DNA of 7,285 nucleotides, from positions 1-7,285 of the forward strand of contig CAYHEQ010000041.1 in assembly GCA_964355795.1 (NCBI GenBank), given 5' to 3'. This DNA is from CAYHEQ01 sp964355795 (lineage in GTDB: Bacteria > Patescibacteriota > JACPGU01). The position numbers and the translations under genes are program-made. The stretch's first letter is position 1. The number at the start of each line of letters is the position of its first letter. Below are positions 1-6,158 of this stretch, piece by piece. The notes beneath the pieces are model-generated. The model was not told the DNA's origin. It ran no database searches and saw only the letters and a list, made by a program, of their open reading frames with translations.

Positions 1-379
1 CAACGCGGATTTTGAACGCAGACTGTCCCGGATAGAGCAGTTTCTCGGAGAAAAATTAAAATTAAAACTCCACCCCGACAAGGTTATTGTGCGAAAGATA
101 CGGCAAGGGGTGGATTTTCTAGGCTATGTGAGTATGCCACATTACCGACTCTTGCGAACAAAGACAAAAAGGAGAATGTTCAAGAAAGTAGAGCAAAAGC
201 GTTGGTTATTGAGAAGTGAAGAGATCTTGCTGAAAGCTTTTCGCCAAACGGTGATGTCGTATCTGGGGGTTTGTTCGCACGCGAATACGGAAAGCGTAAA
301 AGTGAAATTGAAGGAGATTTATAGGGGAGAATATACAGCGAAAGCAAAAGAACGACTACTAAAGCGTGCAAACAAATGA
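1..379 (+). CDS. Reverse transcriptase, C-terminal fragment (DGR-like), 5' end outside window
   Basis: The open frame runs from position 2 to a TGA at 377-379, giving 125 residues of the end of a larger protein. Visible motifs are FLGEKLKLKLHPDKV, then QGVDFLGY, a P-H-Y-R-LLR stretch, a basic segment (RTKTKRRMFKK), and near the end SYLGVCSHANT. This order (LxLxxxKV, GxxFLGY, PxxxLLR, a basic helix, then SxxGxxxxA) matches the end of the palm and the thumb of reverse transcriptases of the diversity-generating-retroelement (DGR) type, such as the Bordetella phage enzyme, and of related CPR enzymes. The catalytic YxDD box, template repeat, variable repeat and any accessory gene would lie upstream, outside the window, so DGR membership is inferred. 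A group II intron-like RT is the alternative. The GTG at 89 is internal, not a start. The stop lies 22 bp before ruvC, which suggests co-transcription. Confidence 0.82.
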   Translation, partial: NADFERRLSRIEQFLGEKLKLKLHPDKVIVRKIRQGVDFLGYVSMPHYRLLRTKTKRRMFKKVEQKRWLLRSEEILLKAFRQTVMSYLGVCSHANTESVKVKLKEIYRGEYTAKAKERLLKRANK

Positions 380-401
380 TTATTCCGTTACAATAAAGGA
401 T

Positions 402-890
402 ATGAAAATTCTTGGCATTGACCCCGGAACAGCGATAACGGGTTTCGGGGTTATAAAAGTTGAAGGTGGAAAATTGGCAGTTCAAGGTTGCGGAGTGATT
501 CGGACTCCCGCGAAACAAGCGCAATCCAAAAGATTGGCGCATATTTTTCGTGAACTGGAAACGATAATTAAAAAGACGAAGCCGGATGTGGTGGCGGTGG
601 AAAAGCTTTTTTTCATCAACAATGTCAAGACGGCGATGACGGTGGGCGAGGCTAGAGGCGTGGTGTTGTTGGCTATTGAAAAAGCGGGCTTGCCACTTTT
701 TGAATATACGCCACTGCAAGTAAAACTTGCCATTACCGGTTATGGCAAAGCGGAAAAAAGCCAGATTCAGCTGATGGTCAAACAAATCTTAAAATTGAAA
801 GTGACGCCTCAACCCGACGATATGGCGGACGCGCTGGCGATCGCTATCACCCATGCCTTTCGGCAAACAAAGTACGTAGAGAAAAAGTAA
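402..890 (+). CDS. ruvC: Crossover junction endodeoxyribonuclease RuvC
   Basis: This 162-residue protein has the full length of RuvC, the dimeric nuclease that resolves Holliday junctions with RuvAB. It opens with MKILGIDPGT (catalytic D7), continues with VAVEKLFF (catalytic E67) and FFINNVKTAMTVGEARG, the usual DNA-contact region, and ends with PDDMADALAIAITHA, where D140 and D143 complete the acidic tetrad in the same spacing as D138 and D141 of E. coli. The GYGKAEKSQ segment (113-121) is also typical. The ATG at 402 is preferred because it puts the GIDPGT strand at the very N-terminus; an in-frame GTG at 366 would add 12 unconserved residues and overlap the RT gene. AAAGGA at 395-400 is only one base from the ATG, so initiation may depend on coupling to the upstream RT. 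No dedicated promoter is visible in the 22-bp gap. ruvA, ruvB and yebC, frequent neighbours, are not in the window. Confidence 0.95.
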   Translation: MKILGIDPGTAITGFGVIKVEGGKLAVQGCGVIRTPAKQAQSKRLAHIFRELETIIKKTKPDVVAVEKLFFINNVKTAMTVGEARGVVLLAIEKAGLPLFEYTPLQVKLAITGYGKAEKSQIQLMVKQILKLKVTPQPDDMADALAIAITHAFRQTKYVEKK

Positions 891-931
891 GAGCCTATCC
901 AATATCTCTATTTCATGACGGTATTTTTTAG

Positions 932-969
932 TTGTAATTTTTGACCGTATAAACTATAATTAAGATATT
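932..969 (+). promoter_or_regulatory. Overlapping sigma70-type promoters for the small membrane protein-ftsK unit
   Basis: Two staggered promoters can be read in the ruvC-downstream gap. The first is TTGTAA (932-937), a 17-bp spacer and a perfect TATAAT (955-960). The second is TTGACC (941-946), again 17 bp, then GATATT (964-969). The first has the better -10 and the second the better -35. Both point towards 1032, leaving a leader of roughly 55-65 nt. The rest of 891-1031 holds no gene or terminator hairpin that I can see. Confidence 0.55.
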
Positions 970-1031
970 ATTAATTACCATTCGCGAGAATACGAGTTAA
1001 TTGGAAAAAAATCGCGATCGGAGGAGGGAAA

Positions 1032-1412
1032 ATGCCTATCAAGAAAAAGTTTTTTTCCAAGAAGTTGATCGGAGGGAAAGCGCCAAAATTACAGGATATG
1101 AATAACGCGTCAGTGGGGCTGATCCAAGCAGTCGTCTCTTTCTTGTCGCTCTTGGGTGTCGTCAAACTTTTGAGTCTTTTGGGTAGTGGCGCGGAGCCAG
1201 TTTTGGCTTCACTAACGGCTATTACCGCGCCACTTTTTGCCTTTTCGTTCTTGTTGATCAGCATTCTTTGGTTGATCTTAGTCACTTTCGCTTATCCTAT
1301 TTTGATGTTCTCTGAAGGCAAGGCGCGTCGAGCGCTAGCTATCTTGTTCTACGAATTTTTTTGGCTAATTGTCATTATGATTTTGTTCTTGGCGTTGGCG
1401 TTGTTGAAATAA
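1032..1412 (+). CDS. Small integral membrane protein of unknown function
   Basis: I do not recognise this 126-residue protein. It has a basic N-terminus (MPIKKKFFSKK) and three hydrophobic segments: about 28-50, about 62-92 and 101-124, the last almost purely aliphatic/aromatic. No catalytic motif or signal peptide cleavage site is visible, so it is probably a polytopic inner-membrane protein. A strong Shine-Dalgarno run, GGAGGAGGG (1020-1028), precedes the ATG by a few bases and fixes the start. It is the first gene after the promoter at 932-969 and ends only 8 bp before ftsK, which has no Shine-Dalgarno sequence of its own, so the two are very likely co-transcribed and ftsK may depend on translational coupling. 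The membrane location and pairing with ftsK make a division or envelope role conceivable, but nothing in the sequence proves it. An antisense open frame at 971-1285 is its shadow. Confidence 0.85.
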   Translation: MPIKKKFFSKKLIGGKAPKLQDMNNASVGLIQAVVSFLSLLGVVKLLSLLGSGAEPVLASLTAITAPLFAFSFLLISILWLILVTFAYPILMFSEGKARRALAILFYEFFWLIVIMILFLALALLK

Positions 1413-1420
1413 ATTGAGTT

Positions 1421-3661
1421 ATGCCGAAGAGAAAAAAGCAAAATAAAAAGTCTCCCGCCAAAGCCCTTCGTCGCAAAAAGAAACATCAGGCGTGGGAGGG
1501 AGTGGAGCTCTCTATGAGTCCCGAGACAACGTTGGAAATAACAGCGATAGTTTTGGTGTTGGCGGGAGTGCTTTTGGGTTTGAGCCTTTTTGAATTGTTG
1601 GGCGCTACTGGCGAGTGGGTGAGTACTTTGCTTCGAGAAATATTCGGTTGGTCAGCCTATCTTTTCTCCGCTTCTTTAATTATCTTTGGCGCCATTATGT
1701 TTGTGCCAAATCGTTTTGTCATCAGACCGTCCACCTACATTGGCTTTATGATGATCAACATTGTTTTGCCGATGTTTCTGCATCTTTTTGTGGAGCCAGA
1801 CTCTTCATATCAGATAGCTTTGGATGGCGCGGGAGGAGGCTTCATTGGTCATTCCTTGGGGACGGGGCTCAAAGACGCTGTTTCTATGACGGGAGCCGTC
1901 GTTATTACCGTGGCGATATTGCTCATTGCTCTTTTGGCGCTTTTTAATACTAGTTGGAGACGCTTGCAAGAGAAAATGGAGGAAGATCCCTATCGGGTTT
2001 CTATTGAACCGCCCTCGGCGCTCAACAAGCTAAAAATCAATATTCCCTCTCCTTCTATTAAAGAAAAAGTGGGAGGGATTTTTGGTAAAGGAAACAGGGC
2101 GAGGAAGGAAGAAGAGAAAAAGGATGGCGTGGCAGGTTTGCCACAGACGAGCAAAGAAGAAGCGCAGAAAACAGAGAACCAACCTCTAGATATTACTTGG
2201 GATTTTCCTTCTCTGGATCTCCTGGAGGAGTCCAAGTATTCAGTGGACAGCGGTAATGTTTCTGGCAACGCCGAAGTCATCGCCAAAACTCTTTCGCAAT
2301 TTGGTATTCGCGTAGCTATGCAGGACGTCAATGTCGGTCCGACTTTCACGCAATATACCTTGAAGCCCGCCGAGGGCACAAAACTTTCCAAAATCACCAC
2401 TTTGCAAGACGATTTGGCGCTAGCCCTGGCCGTTCATCCCATTCGTATTGAAGCGCCTATTCCGGGCAAATCTCTGGTGGGCGTGGAAGTACCGAACAAA
2501 AAAGTAGCCCAAGTACGGCTCAAAGAACTTTTGCAGTCTGGAGAATATCGTAACGCCGCCGATAGGGGCGGTCTAGTAGTGGCTTTGGGTAAAGATGTTT
2601 CAGGATCGCCGGCTTTGTCGGACATTTCCAAAGCTCCACATCTCCTGATTGCTGGCGCCACTGGTTCGGGCAAGAGCGTTTGTGTTAATGGAGTGCTGAT
2701 GAGCCTGCTTTACCGTTATTCCCCTAAAGAATTGCGTCTTATTATGGTTGATCCCAAGAGAGTAGAGATGACGGGCTACAATGGTATTGCTCATCTTTTG
2801 ACCCCGGTGATTACCGATCCCGACAAGACCATCAACGCTTTTCGTTGGGCAGTGATGGAAATGGAAAATCGCTACAAATTATTACAAGAAAAAGGCGCCA
2901 GAGACCTCGCGGGCTATAACAAAAAAATTGGCGAAGACGAAGAGAAGATGCCGTATCTTGTTATGGTGGTGGATGAATTGGCCGATGTCATGTTGCAGGC
3001 GGCGCAAGAAATGGAGGGGCTCATCGTCCGTATCGCGCAAATGGCGCGAGCCGTGGGTATTCATTTAATCTTGGCCACTCAAAGGCCCTCGGTCAATGTA
3101 GTGACGGGGTTAATCAAGGCCAATATTCCTTCCCGTATTGCTTTCCGAGTGGCTTCTCAAGTGGACAGTCGCACTATCCTAGACGGCGCTGGCGCCGAGC
3201 GCTTGATTGGTCGGGGAGATATGCTTTTCATGGCGGGTGATGGTCAGAAGCCCAAAAGAATTCAAGGCGTCTATGTGGATGACCGAGAGATTAGGAATGT
3301 TCTAGACAAAATCCGCGCGCAACAAGAGCCTCAATATAATGAAGATGTAGTCAAATCCCACCGCGCCGTCGGCCATTCTTCGAGTGGGGCTATGGGCGAT
3401 GGAGAGATTGATGATAATATGTATCAGCAGGCTTATGAAGAAGTGGTGAATTCTGGCAAGGCCTCTGCTTCTCTTCTCCAACGAAGATTGCGGGTTGGTT
3501 ATGCTCGCGCCGCCCGTCTACTCGATTTGCTGGAAGAACAAGGGGTTATCGGTCCATCAGATGGGGCGAAGGCGCGCGAGATCTTGGTCGCTCGCGATGA
3601 CGGCGGGGTAGCTATGGACCCTGATGGTGATTACGGAGAAGATGAGGGGGAGAATCTCTAG
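1421..3661 (+). CDS. ftsK: DNA translocase FtsK/SpoIIIE
   Basis: This 746-residue protein has all three parts of an FtsK. The basic N-terminus is followed by four membrane segments (about 37-60, 74-95, 104-124, 152-176), which anchor it at the division septum. A charged linker (about 180-255) leads to the motor. In the motor, the Walker A loop GATGSGKS is at 412-419, VDPKRVEM at 443-450, Walker B (YLVMVVDEL, acidic D518/E519) at 512-520, and ATQRPSVNVVTGLIKANIPS at about 552-571. The C-terminus (about 662-725) carries the winged-helix gamma domain (QRRLRVGYARAARLLDLLEEQGVIGP), which reads orienting sequences in known family members. The linker is short compared with E. coli FtsK but normal for the SpoIIIE/FtsK size class. 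The hexameric ATPase pumps chromosome DNA during division and dimer resolution. The start ATG is 8 bp after the preceding stop and lacks a Shine-Dalgarno sequence. The product ends in an acidic tail (DGDYGEDEGENL). Confidence 0.96.
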   Translation: MPKRKKQNKKSPAKALRRKKKHQAWEGVELSMSPETTLEITAIVLVLAGVLLGLSLFELLGATGEWVSTLLREIFGWSAYLFSASLIIFGAIMFVPNRFVIRPSTYIGFMMINIVLPMFLHLFVEPDSSYQIALDGAGGGFIGHSLGTGLKDAVSMTGAVVITVAILLIALLALFNTSWRRLQEKMEEDPYRVSIEPPSALNKLKINIPSPSIKEKVGGIFGKGNRARKEEEKKDGVAGLPQTSKEEAQKTENQPLDITWDFPSLDLLEESKYSVDSGNVSGNAEVIAKTLSQFGIRVAMQDVNVGPTFTQYTLKPAEGTKLSKITTLQDDLALALAVHPIRIEAPIPGKSLVGVEVPNKKVAQVRLKELLQSGEYRNAADRGGLVVALGKDVSGSPALSDISKAPHLLIAGATGSGKSVCVNGVLMSLLYRYSPKELRLIMVDPKRVEMTGYNGIAHLLTPVITDPDKTINAFRWAVMEMENRYKLLQEKGARDLAGYNKKIGEDEEKMPYLVMVVDELADVMLQAAQEMEGLIVRIAQMARAVGIHLILATQRPSVNVVTGLIKANIPSRIAFRVASQVDSRTILDGAGAERLIGRGDMLFMAGDGQKPKRIQGVYVDDREIRNVLDKIRAQQEPQYNEDVVKSHRAVGHSSSGAMGDGEIDDNMYQQAYEEVVNSGKASASLLQRRLRVGYARAARLLDLLEEQGVIGPSDGAKAREILVARDDGGVAMDPDGDYGEDEGENL

Positions 3662-3662
3662 G

Positions 3663-3702
3663 CTAAGAAAATAAGAAGCTAAAAAATTAAGAAATTAAAA
3701 AA
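3663..3702 (+). repeat. Five-unit 8-bp-period array (NTAAGAAA type) after ftsK
   Basis: Starting one base after the ftsK stop codon, five consecutive octamers fit the pattern NTAA(G/A)AA(A/G): CTAAGAAA, ATAAGAAG, CTAAAAAA, TTAAGAAA, TTAAAAAA. TAA falls at 3664, 3672, 3680, 3688 and 3696, an exact 8-bp period, and the array ends where the terminator stem begins. The TAAs occupy all three forward frames. A near-identical stretch recurs at 6172-6193 (one mismatch in 22 positions against 3680-3701). A-richness lowers the weight of this array taken alone. Confidence 0.6.
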
Positions 3703-3729
3703 ATCCTGACGGTAAGTCGGGATTTTTTT
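3701..3729. terminator. Bidirectional intrinsic terminator between ftsK and the convergent gene
   Basis: AAATCCTGAC (3701-3710) pairs with GTCGGGATTT (3716-3725) through ten positions including one G-U, around a GGTAA loop. The plus strand then continues into T's (to 3729), and on the minus strand the stem is followed by the complement of the A run at 3697-3703. The hairpin can therefore end both ftsK transcripts and those of the minus-strand gene whose stop is at 3749-3751. Confidence 0.85.
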
Positions 3730-3748
3730 ATGCGAAAATTCGGTGATA

Positions 3749-5071
3749 TTACGAAATGAAATAGCCGACCAAGGAAGATAAGATAATAACAATCATACTC
3801 CATGAAAATTTGTTGAAGAAATCACGCCGGCCTTGCAGGTAAGAATAAAAGCTTTTGGCCAGCAAATTGGTGCCGTTGACAATAATCAGCGCGAGCAAGG
3901 CCACTTTGACGGTGATGCCCGATCCGGCCAACTCGGCAATATTGATGATGATGGCGTCCAATCCGGCAAAGGAGGCCAAGACCGAACTGACCAGAAAACC
4001 AGCTTGGCCGAAAAGTAAAAGAGAGATTTTTGTCACCAATCTGATGCCAATCAAAATCAGCGCAAATTTGATGGCCGAAGAGAGGGAGAAAATTTCTCTC
4101 TCTTTGGTTTTTTCGGAAGAATGTTTCCTCCCGCCTTTCAGGCGGAGATAATAAATGCCGACTAGAATAGAGGCGCCGGTCATAATGAGAATGGTGGGGA
4201 AAATATAGACTAACCAGAGAGGGTTAATCGGCGCGACCAATAAAATTATTTGAATGAAACTAGCTCCGTTGGCCAGAATAGCCACTCCCACCAAACGATT
4301 GACCAAGGTGCTACCCCGCTTGCTTTGACCGGCCAAGGTGATAGTGGTAGCAGTAGAGGAAACGAATCCTCCGGTGATACTAGCAGTCAAAACACCGCGC
4401 GATTGACCCATTATTTTATTCAAAACATAACCAAGAATATCGATGCCGGTAACGAGCGCTACGATGAGCCAAAGTTTGTAAGGATTTAAAATTTCCAGGG
4501 CGCTATACGCTCCGAGGTTGATGTGATAGCTGTCTAGCAAGGTTCTAGCAAAGGGAATATCAGTTAGATAGTACGGTTGATTAGGCAAAAAAGGCAGAAT
4601 AACCAAGGCCACGATAGCGTAGATGATGAAGGATTCGATTTCGCGGTGCGACATGCCGTGTACCAGATTTTTCGTCTTGGTCTTGGTGGAGAGGATCAAG
4701 AGCACAACCACCATGAGCGCTACGACGAATTGAGTGGGTAGGATATCGGTCGTGGCCAAAAAGCCGATGAGAAAAGTATAAATGACAGAAATCTCGGTAG
4801 TAATACCGGTTCTTTTGGTAAGGCTTGTGCCGAGAAAGTAATAAAGCCCGACCATAACAAAGACAAAGATCGCCACCAGCAAAAACATCGCGTCAACTTT
4901 TTGAGTATAAAAAATACCAGAGAGAGCCCCGAGCAGAGCGACTAGAGCAAAGGTTCTGATCCCGCCCACGGCGCCTCTAGTATCTTCGTTCATGCTAGAT
5001 TCTCTCTCGAGTCCTATCACCGCTCCCATCACTACCGCCAGTAAAAATTTGAAGGCCAAAACAGATGACAT
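3749..5071 (-). CDS. MgtC/SapB family membrane protein with C-terminal DUF4010 domain
   Basis: The 440-residue protein is almost entirely hydrophobic, with about a dozen predicted membrane spans. The N-terminal third is MgtC/SapB-like: helix 1 ends in the family signature GLERE (20-24), followed by RGAVGGIRTFALVALLGAL (32-50), the conserved second helix. The C-terminal half matches DUF4010, with GGFVSSTATT at 234-243 and ASFAGLDAIIINIAELA at 367-383. This two-domain architecture of roughly 420-440 residues is a known family whose transport or regulatory function is not established; the MgtC link to magnesium or acid stress should not be carried over. A hydrophilic loop at about 310-328 (RLKGGRKHSSEKTKERE) separates two blocks of helices. 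The start ATG (5069-5071) gives the GLERE motif its usual position near residue 20; no clear Shine-Dalgarno precedes it. It converges on ftsK and diverges from yajQ, so it is a single-gene unit. Confidence 0.9.
   Translation of the reverse strand: MSSVLAFKFLLAVVMGAVIGLERESSMNEDTRGAVGGIRTFALVALLGALSGIFYTQKVDAMFLLVAIFVFVMVGLYYFLGTSLTKRTGITTEISVIYTFLIGFLATTDILPTQFVVALMVVVLLILSTKTKTKNLVHGMSHREIESFIIYAIVALVILPFLPNQPYYLTDIPFARTLLDSYHINLGAYSALEILNPYKLWLIVALVTGIDILGYVLNKIMGQSRGVLTASITGGFVSSTATTITLAGQSKRGSTLVNRLVGVAILANGASFIQIILLVAPINPLWLVYIFPTILIMTGASILVGIYYLRLKGGRKHSSEKTKEREIFSLSSAIKFALILIGIRLVTKISLLLFGQAGFLVSSVLASFAGLDAIIINIAELAGSGITVKVALLALIIVNGTNLLAKSFYSYLQGRRDFFNKFSWSMIVIILSSLVGYFIS
4131..4145. 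repeat. Short GC-rich palindrome inside the MgtC/DUF4010 gene
   Basis: CCGCCT (4131-4136), a TTC loop and AGGCGG (4140-4145) form a perfect 6-bp GC-rich hairpin in an AT-richer gene. It encodes the start of the hydrophilic loop (around RLKGG, residues 310-314), where a small insertion would be tolerated. It may be chance or a copy of a short palindromic repeat; only one copy is seen in this window. Confidence 0.35.
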
Positions 5072-5089
5072 AGCTTTCGTTTATTTTTG

Positions 5090-5098
5090 TGTTATAAT
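5090..5098 (+). promoter_or_regulatory. Extended -10 promoter for yajQ
   Basis: TGTTATAAT carries a perfect TATAAT (5093-5098) with the TGn extension (5090-5092). No convincing -35 is found 16-18 bp upstream, which is acceptable for an extended -10 promoter. Transcription would start at about 5105, so the whole leader of about 73 nt would consist of the octamer array at 5106-5169. Confidence 0.6.
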
Positions 5099-5169
5099 CA
5101 GTGTATAAGCAAGTAAGCTGTTAAGCAAGTAAGCATTTAAGCTTATCAGCTTAGGCGCTTATTAGCTTA
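5098..5169 (+). repeat. 8-bp-period dyad array (TAAGCNNN then NNNGCTTA) forming the yajQ leader
   Basis: TAAGC begins at 5106, 5114, 5122, 5130 and 5138, and GCTTA begins at 5141, 5149, 5157 and 5165. Both series have an exact 8-bp period and share one phase, so GC recurs every 8 bp eight times from 5109 to 5166. A degenerate unit, TCAGTGTA, may precede at 5098. The two halves are mirror images about the centre of the palindrome TAAGCTTA (5138-5145), so the transcript can pair 5114-5120 with 5163-5169, 5122-5126 with 5157-5161, and 5130-5134 with 5149-5153, separated by 3x3 internal loops. A 13-bp direct repeat (TAAGCAAGTAAGC) occurs at 5106 and 5122. The array ends 8 bp before the yajQ ATG, which has no Shine-Dalgarno sequence. 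It could be a leader structure, a protein-binding array or a degenerate tandem repeat. Confidence 0.8.
5100..5128 (-). promoter_or_regulatory. Weak candidate promoter for the MgtC/DUF4010 gene
   Basis: On the minus strand TTGCTT (5128-5123) is followed after 17 bp by TACACT (5105-5100), about 29 bp upstream of the start codon at 5071. Each box is a poor to moderate match. If real, its -35 lies inside the octamer array, so the array would sit across both divergent promoters. Confidence 0.25.
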
Positions 5170-5177
5170 TTTACGCC

Positions 5178-5669
5178 ATGCCCGATTTTTCCTTCGACAT
5201 TACATCCACTTTTGACCGCCAAGAGCTTGTCAACGCCATTGATCAGGCGAAGCGCGAGCTTGGTTTTCGCTATGATTTCAAAAGCTCTCCTTACGAATTT
5301 AATTTGGAAAAGGAATTTTTGACCATCTCTGCCGAAGACGATTACAAACTGAAGGCTATCCAAGAAATCTTGCGAGCCAAATTAGTTAGTCGCAAGCTTG
5401 ATCAGCGGATTTTGGATTTCGAGGCGCTATCAGAGAGAGCCACTGGCAATACCGTCAGACAGAAAATGCCGATAACTTCTGGTCTCAAACAAGAAAAGGC
5501 CAAAGAGCTTACCAAGCTTTTGACCGGCAATTTCAAGAAAGTCAAAGTTTCTATTCAAGGAGAAGAAGTTCGCGTTGCATCCCCATCCAAAGATACTTTG
5601 CAAGAGATAATGAGTTTTCTCCAAGCGCGTGATGTAGGCGCGCCTTTACAATTTACTAATTACAGGTAG
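5178..5669 (+). CDS. yajQ: YajQ family nucleotide/cyclic-di-GMP-binding protein
   Basis: The 163-residue product has the standard YajQ length and sequence landmarks: MPDFSFDITSTFDRQELVNAIDQAKRE (1-27), RYDFKSS (31-37, the family's RFDFKGS box), LEKEFLTISAEDDYKLKAIQEIL (43-65), RQKMPITSGLKQEKAKELTKLL (94-115) and the invariant-like ending PLQFTNYR (156-163). YajQ folds as two ferredoxin-like domains. Some members bind cyclic di-GMP and act with a transcription factor, others bind nucleotides or are linked to phage transcription, so the role here is open. The ATG at 5178 is preferred because family members begin with this PSFDIxS strand. There is no Shine-Dalgarno sequence; the codon follows directly on the octamer dyad. 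It diverges from the MgtC/DUF4010 gene and is followed after 57 bp by a membrane protein gene. Confidence 0.95.
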   Translation: MPDFSFDITSTFDRQELVNAIDQAKRELGFRYDFKSSPYEFNLEKEFLTISAEDDYKLKAIQEILRAKLVSRKLDQRILDFEALSERATGNTVRQKMPITSGLKQEKAKELTKLLTGNFKKVKVSIQGEEVRVASPSKDTLQEIMSFLQARDVGAPLQFTNYR

Positions 5670-5674
5670 TATAG

Positions 5675-5702
5675 GTCTCATCAGTCCTATGGGACATATA
5701 AT
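5675..5702 (+). promoter_or_regulatory. Hairpin abutting a consensus -10 box upstream of the small membrane protein gene
   Basis: GTCTCAT (5675-5681) can pair with ATGGGAC (5689-5695), including one G-U, around a CAGTCCT loop. A consensus TATAAT follows at 5697-5702. There is no T run after the hairpin, so it is a weak terminator candidate; it could equally be an operator beside the -10. No good -35 stands 17 bp upstream. The downstream gene may therefore have its own promoter or be read through from yajQ. Confidence 0.35.
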
Positions 5703-5726
5703 TAATTTAATTCAAAGGAGGTTCAC

Positions 5727-6158
5727 ATGTTTTCTTTCTTATTGGCTACAGCCAAGTTGCCTTATTCATACGACACCAGCTCGGCCATGGCAGATGCCAC
5801 TTTGTTGGCTTTTTGGGTGAGCTATATGGTTTTTATCCTGATAGTGGGAGCTATTTATTATGTTATTAGAGCGGTGGCTCTCATGAAGATTGCCCAAAAG
5901 ACCAAGACTGGCCACGCTTGGTTTGCTTGGGTGCCCTTTCTTAATATCATTTTGACTTTCAATATCGCTGGCTTTTCGGGGTGGTTATTGCTTTTGTTCT
6001 TGGTGCCTATTGTTGGTTGGTTTGCTTTTCCTTTCTTCAACGCCTATGTTTGGATGAAAATCGCCAGAGCTTGCAAGAAACCAGATTTCCTCGGTATTTT
6101 GATAGTAGTGCCTATCGCTAATCTTATTTTGCCCCTGTATTTGGCGTATGCAGACTAA
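5727..6158 (+). CDS. Small polytopic membrane protein, DUF5684-like
   Basis: The 143-residue protein has a hydrophobic N-terminus, a strong span at about 27-51, and the sequence KIAQKTKTGHAWFAWVPFLNIILTFNIAGFSGWLLLLFLVPIVGW (54-98), then KIARACKKPDFLGILIVVPIANLILPLYLAY (111-141). The pattern of a K-T-G-x-x-W-x-x-W-x-P-x-x-N loop followed by x-GWLLLLxxPI and a second xxFLGILxxxPI repeat resembles the DUF5684 family of small bacterial membrane proteins, seen often in CPR genomes and of unknown function. The assignment is from pattern memory. A textbook Shine-Dalgarno sequence, AAAGGAGGT (5714-5722), lies just before the ATG, in contrast with the leaderless-looking yajQ and ftsK starts, so strong translation is expected. 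Its TAA stop is part of the first unit of an octamer array, and a hairpin separates it from recA. Confidence 0.85.
   Translation: MFSFLLATAKLPYSYDTSSAMADATLLAFWVSYMVFILIVGAIYYVIRAVALMKIAQKTKTGHAWFAWVPFLNIILTFNIAGFSGWLLLLFLVPIVGWFAFPFFNAYVWMKIARACKKPDFLGILIVVPIANLILPLYLAYAD

Noticed and set aside
377..379. TGA recoded as an amino acid (code 25 of Gracilibacteria/SR1)
   Set aside because: The TGA ends the RT at the expected position. Reading on gives no family-like sequence and no other gene needs an internal TGA.
180..785. 201-codon minus-strand open frame opposite the RT tail and ruvC
   Set aside because: It spans two genes supported by clear motifs on the plus strand, and its product has no recognisable domain.
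941..960. TTGACC paired with the consensus TATAAT as one promoter
   Set aside because: The spacer is only 8 bp. Each box has a better partner at 17 bp, so two overlapping promoters were called instead.
891..1031. Possible DGR template repeat downstream of the RT
   Set aside because: The interval is AT-rich and contains promoter elements. No second near-copy with A-specific mismatches exists in the window, and template repeats usually lie upstream of the RT.
5098..5169. CRISPR array or riboswitch reading of the octamer region
   Set aside because: The units are 8 bp with 3-bp variable parts, far too short for CRISPR repeats and spacers, and no known riboswitch core was recognised.
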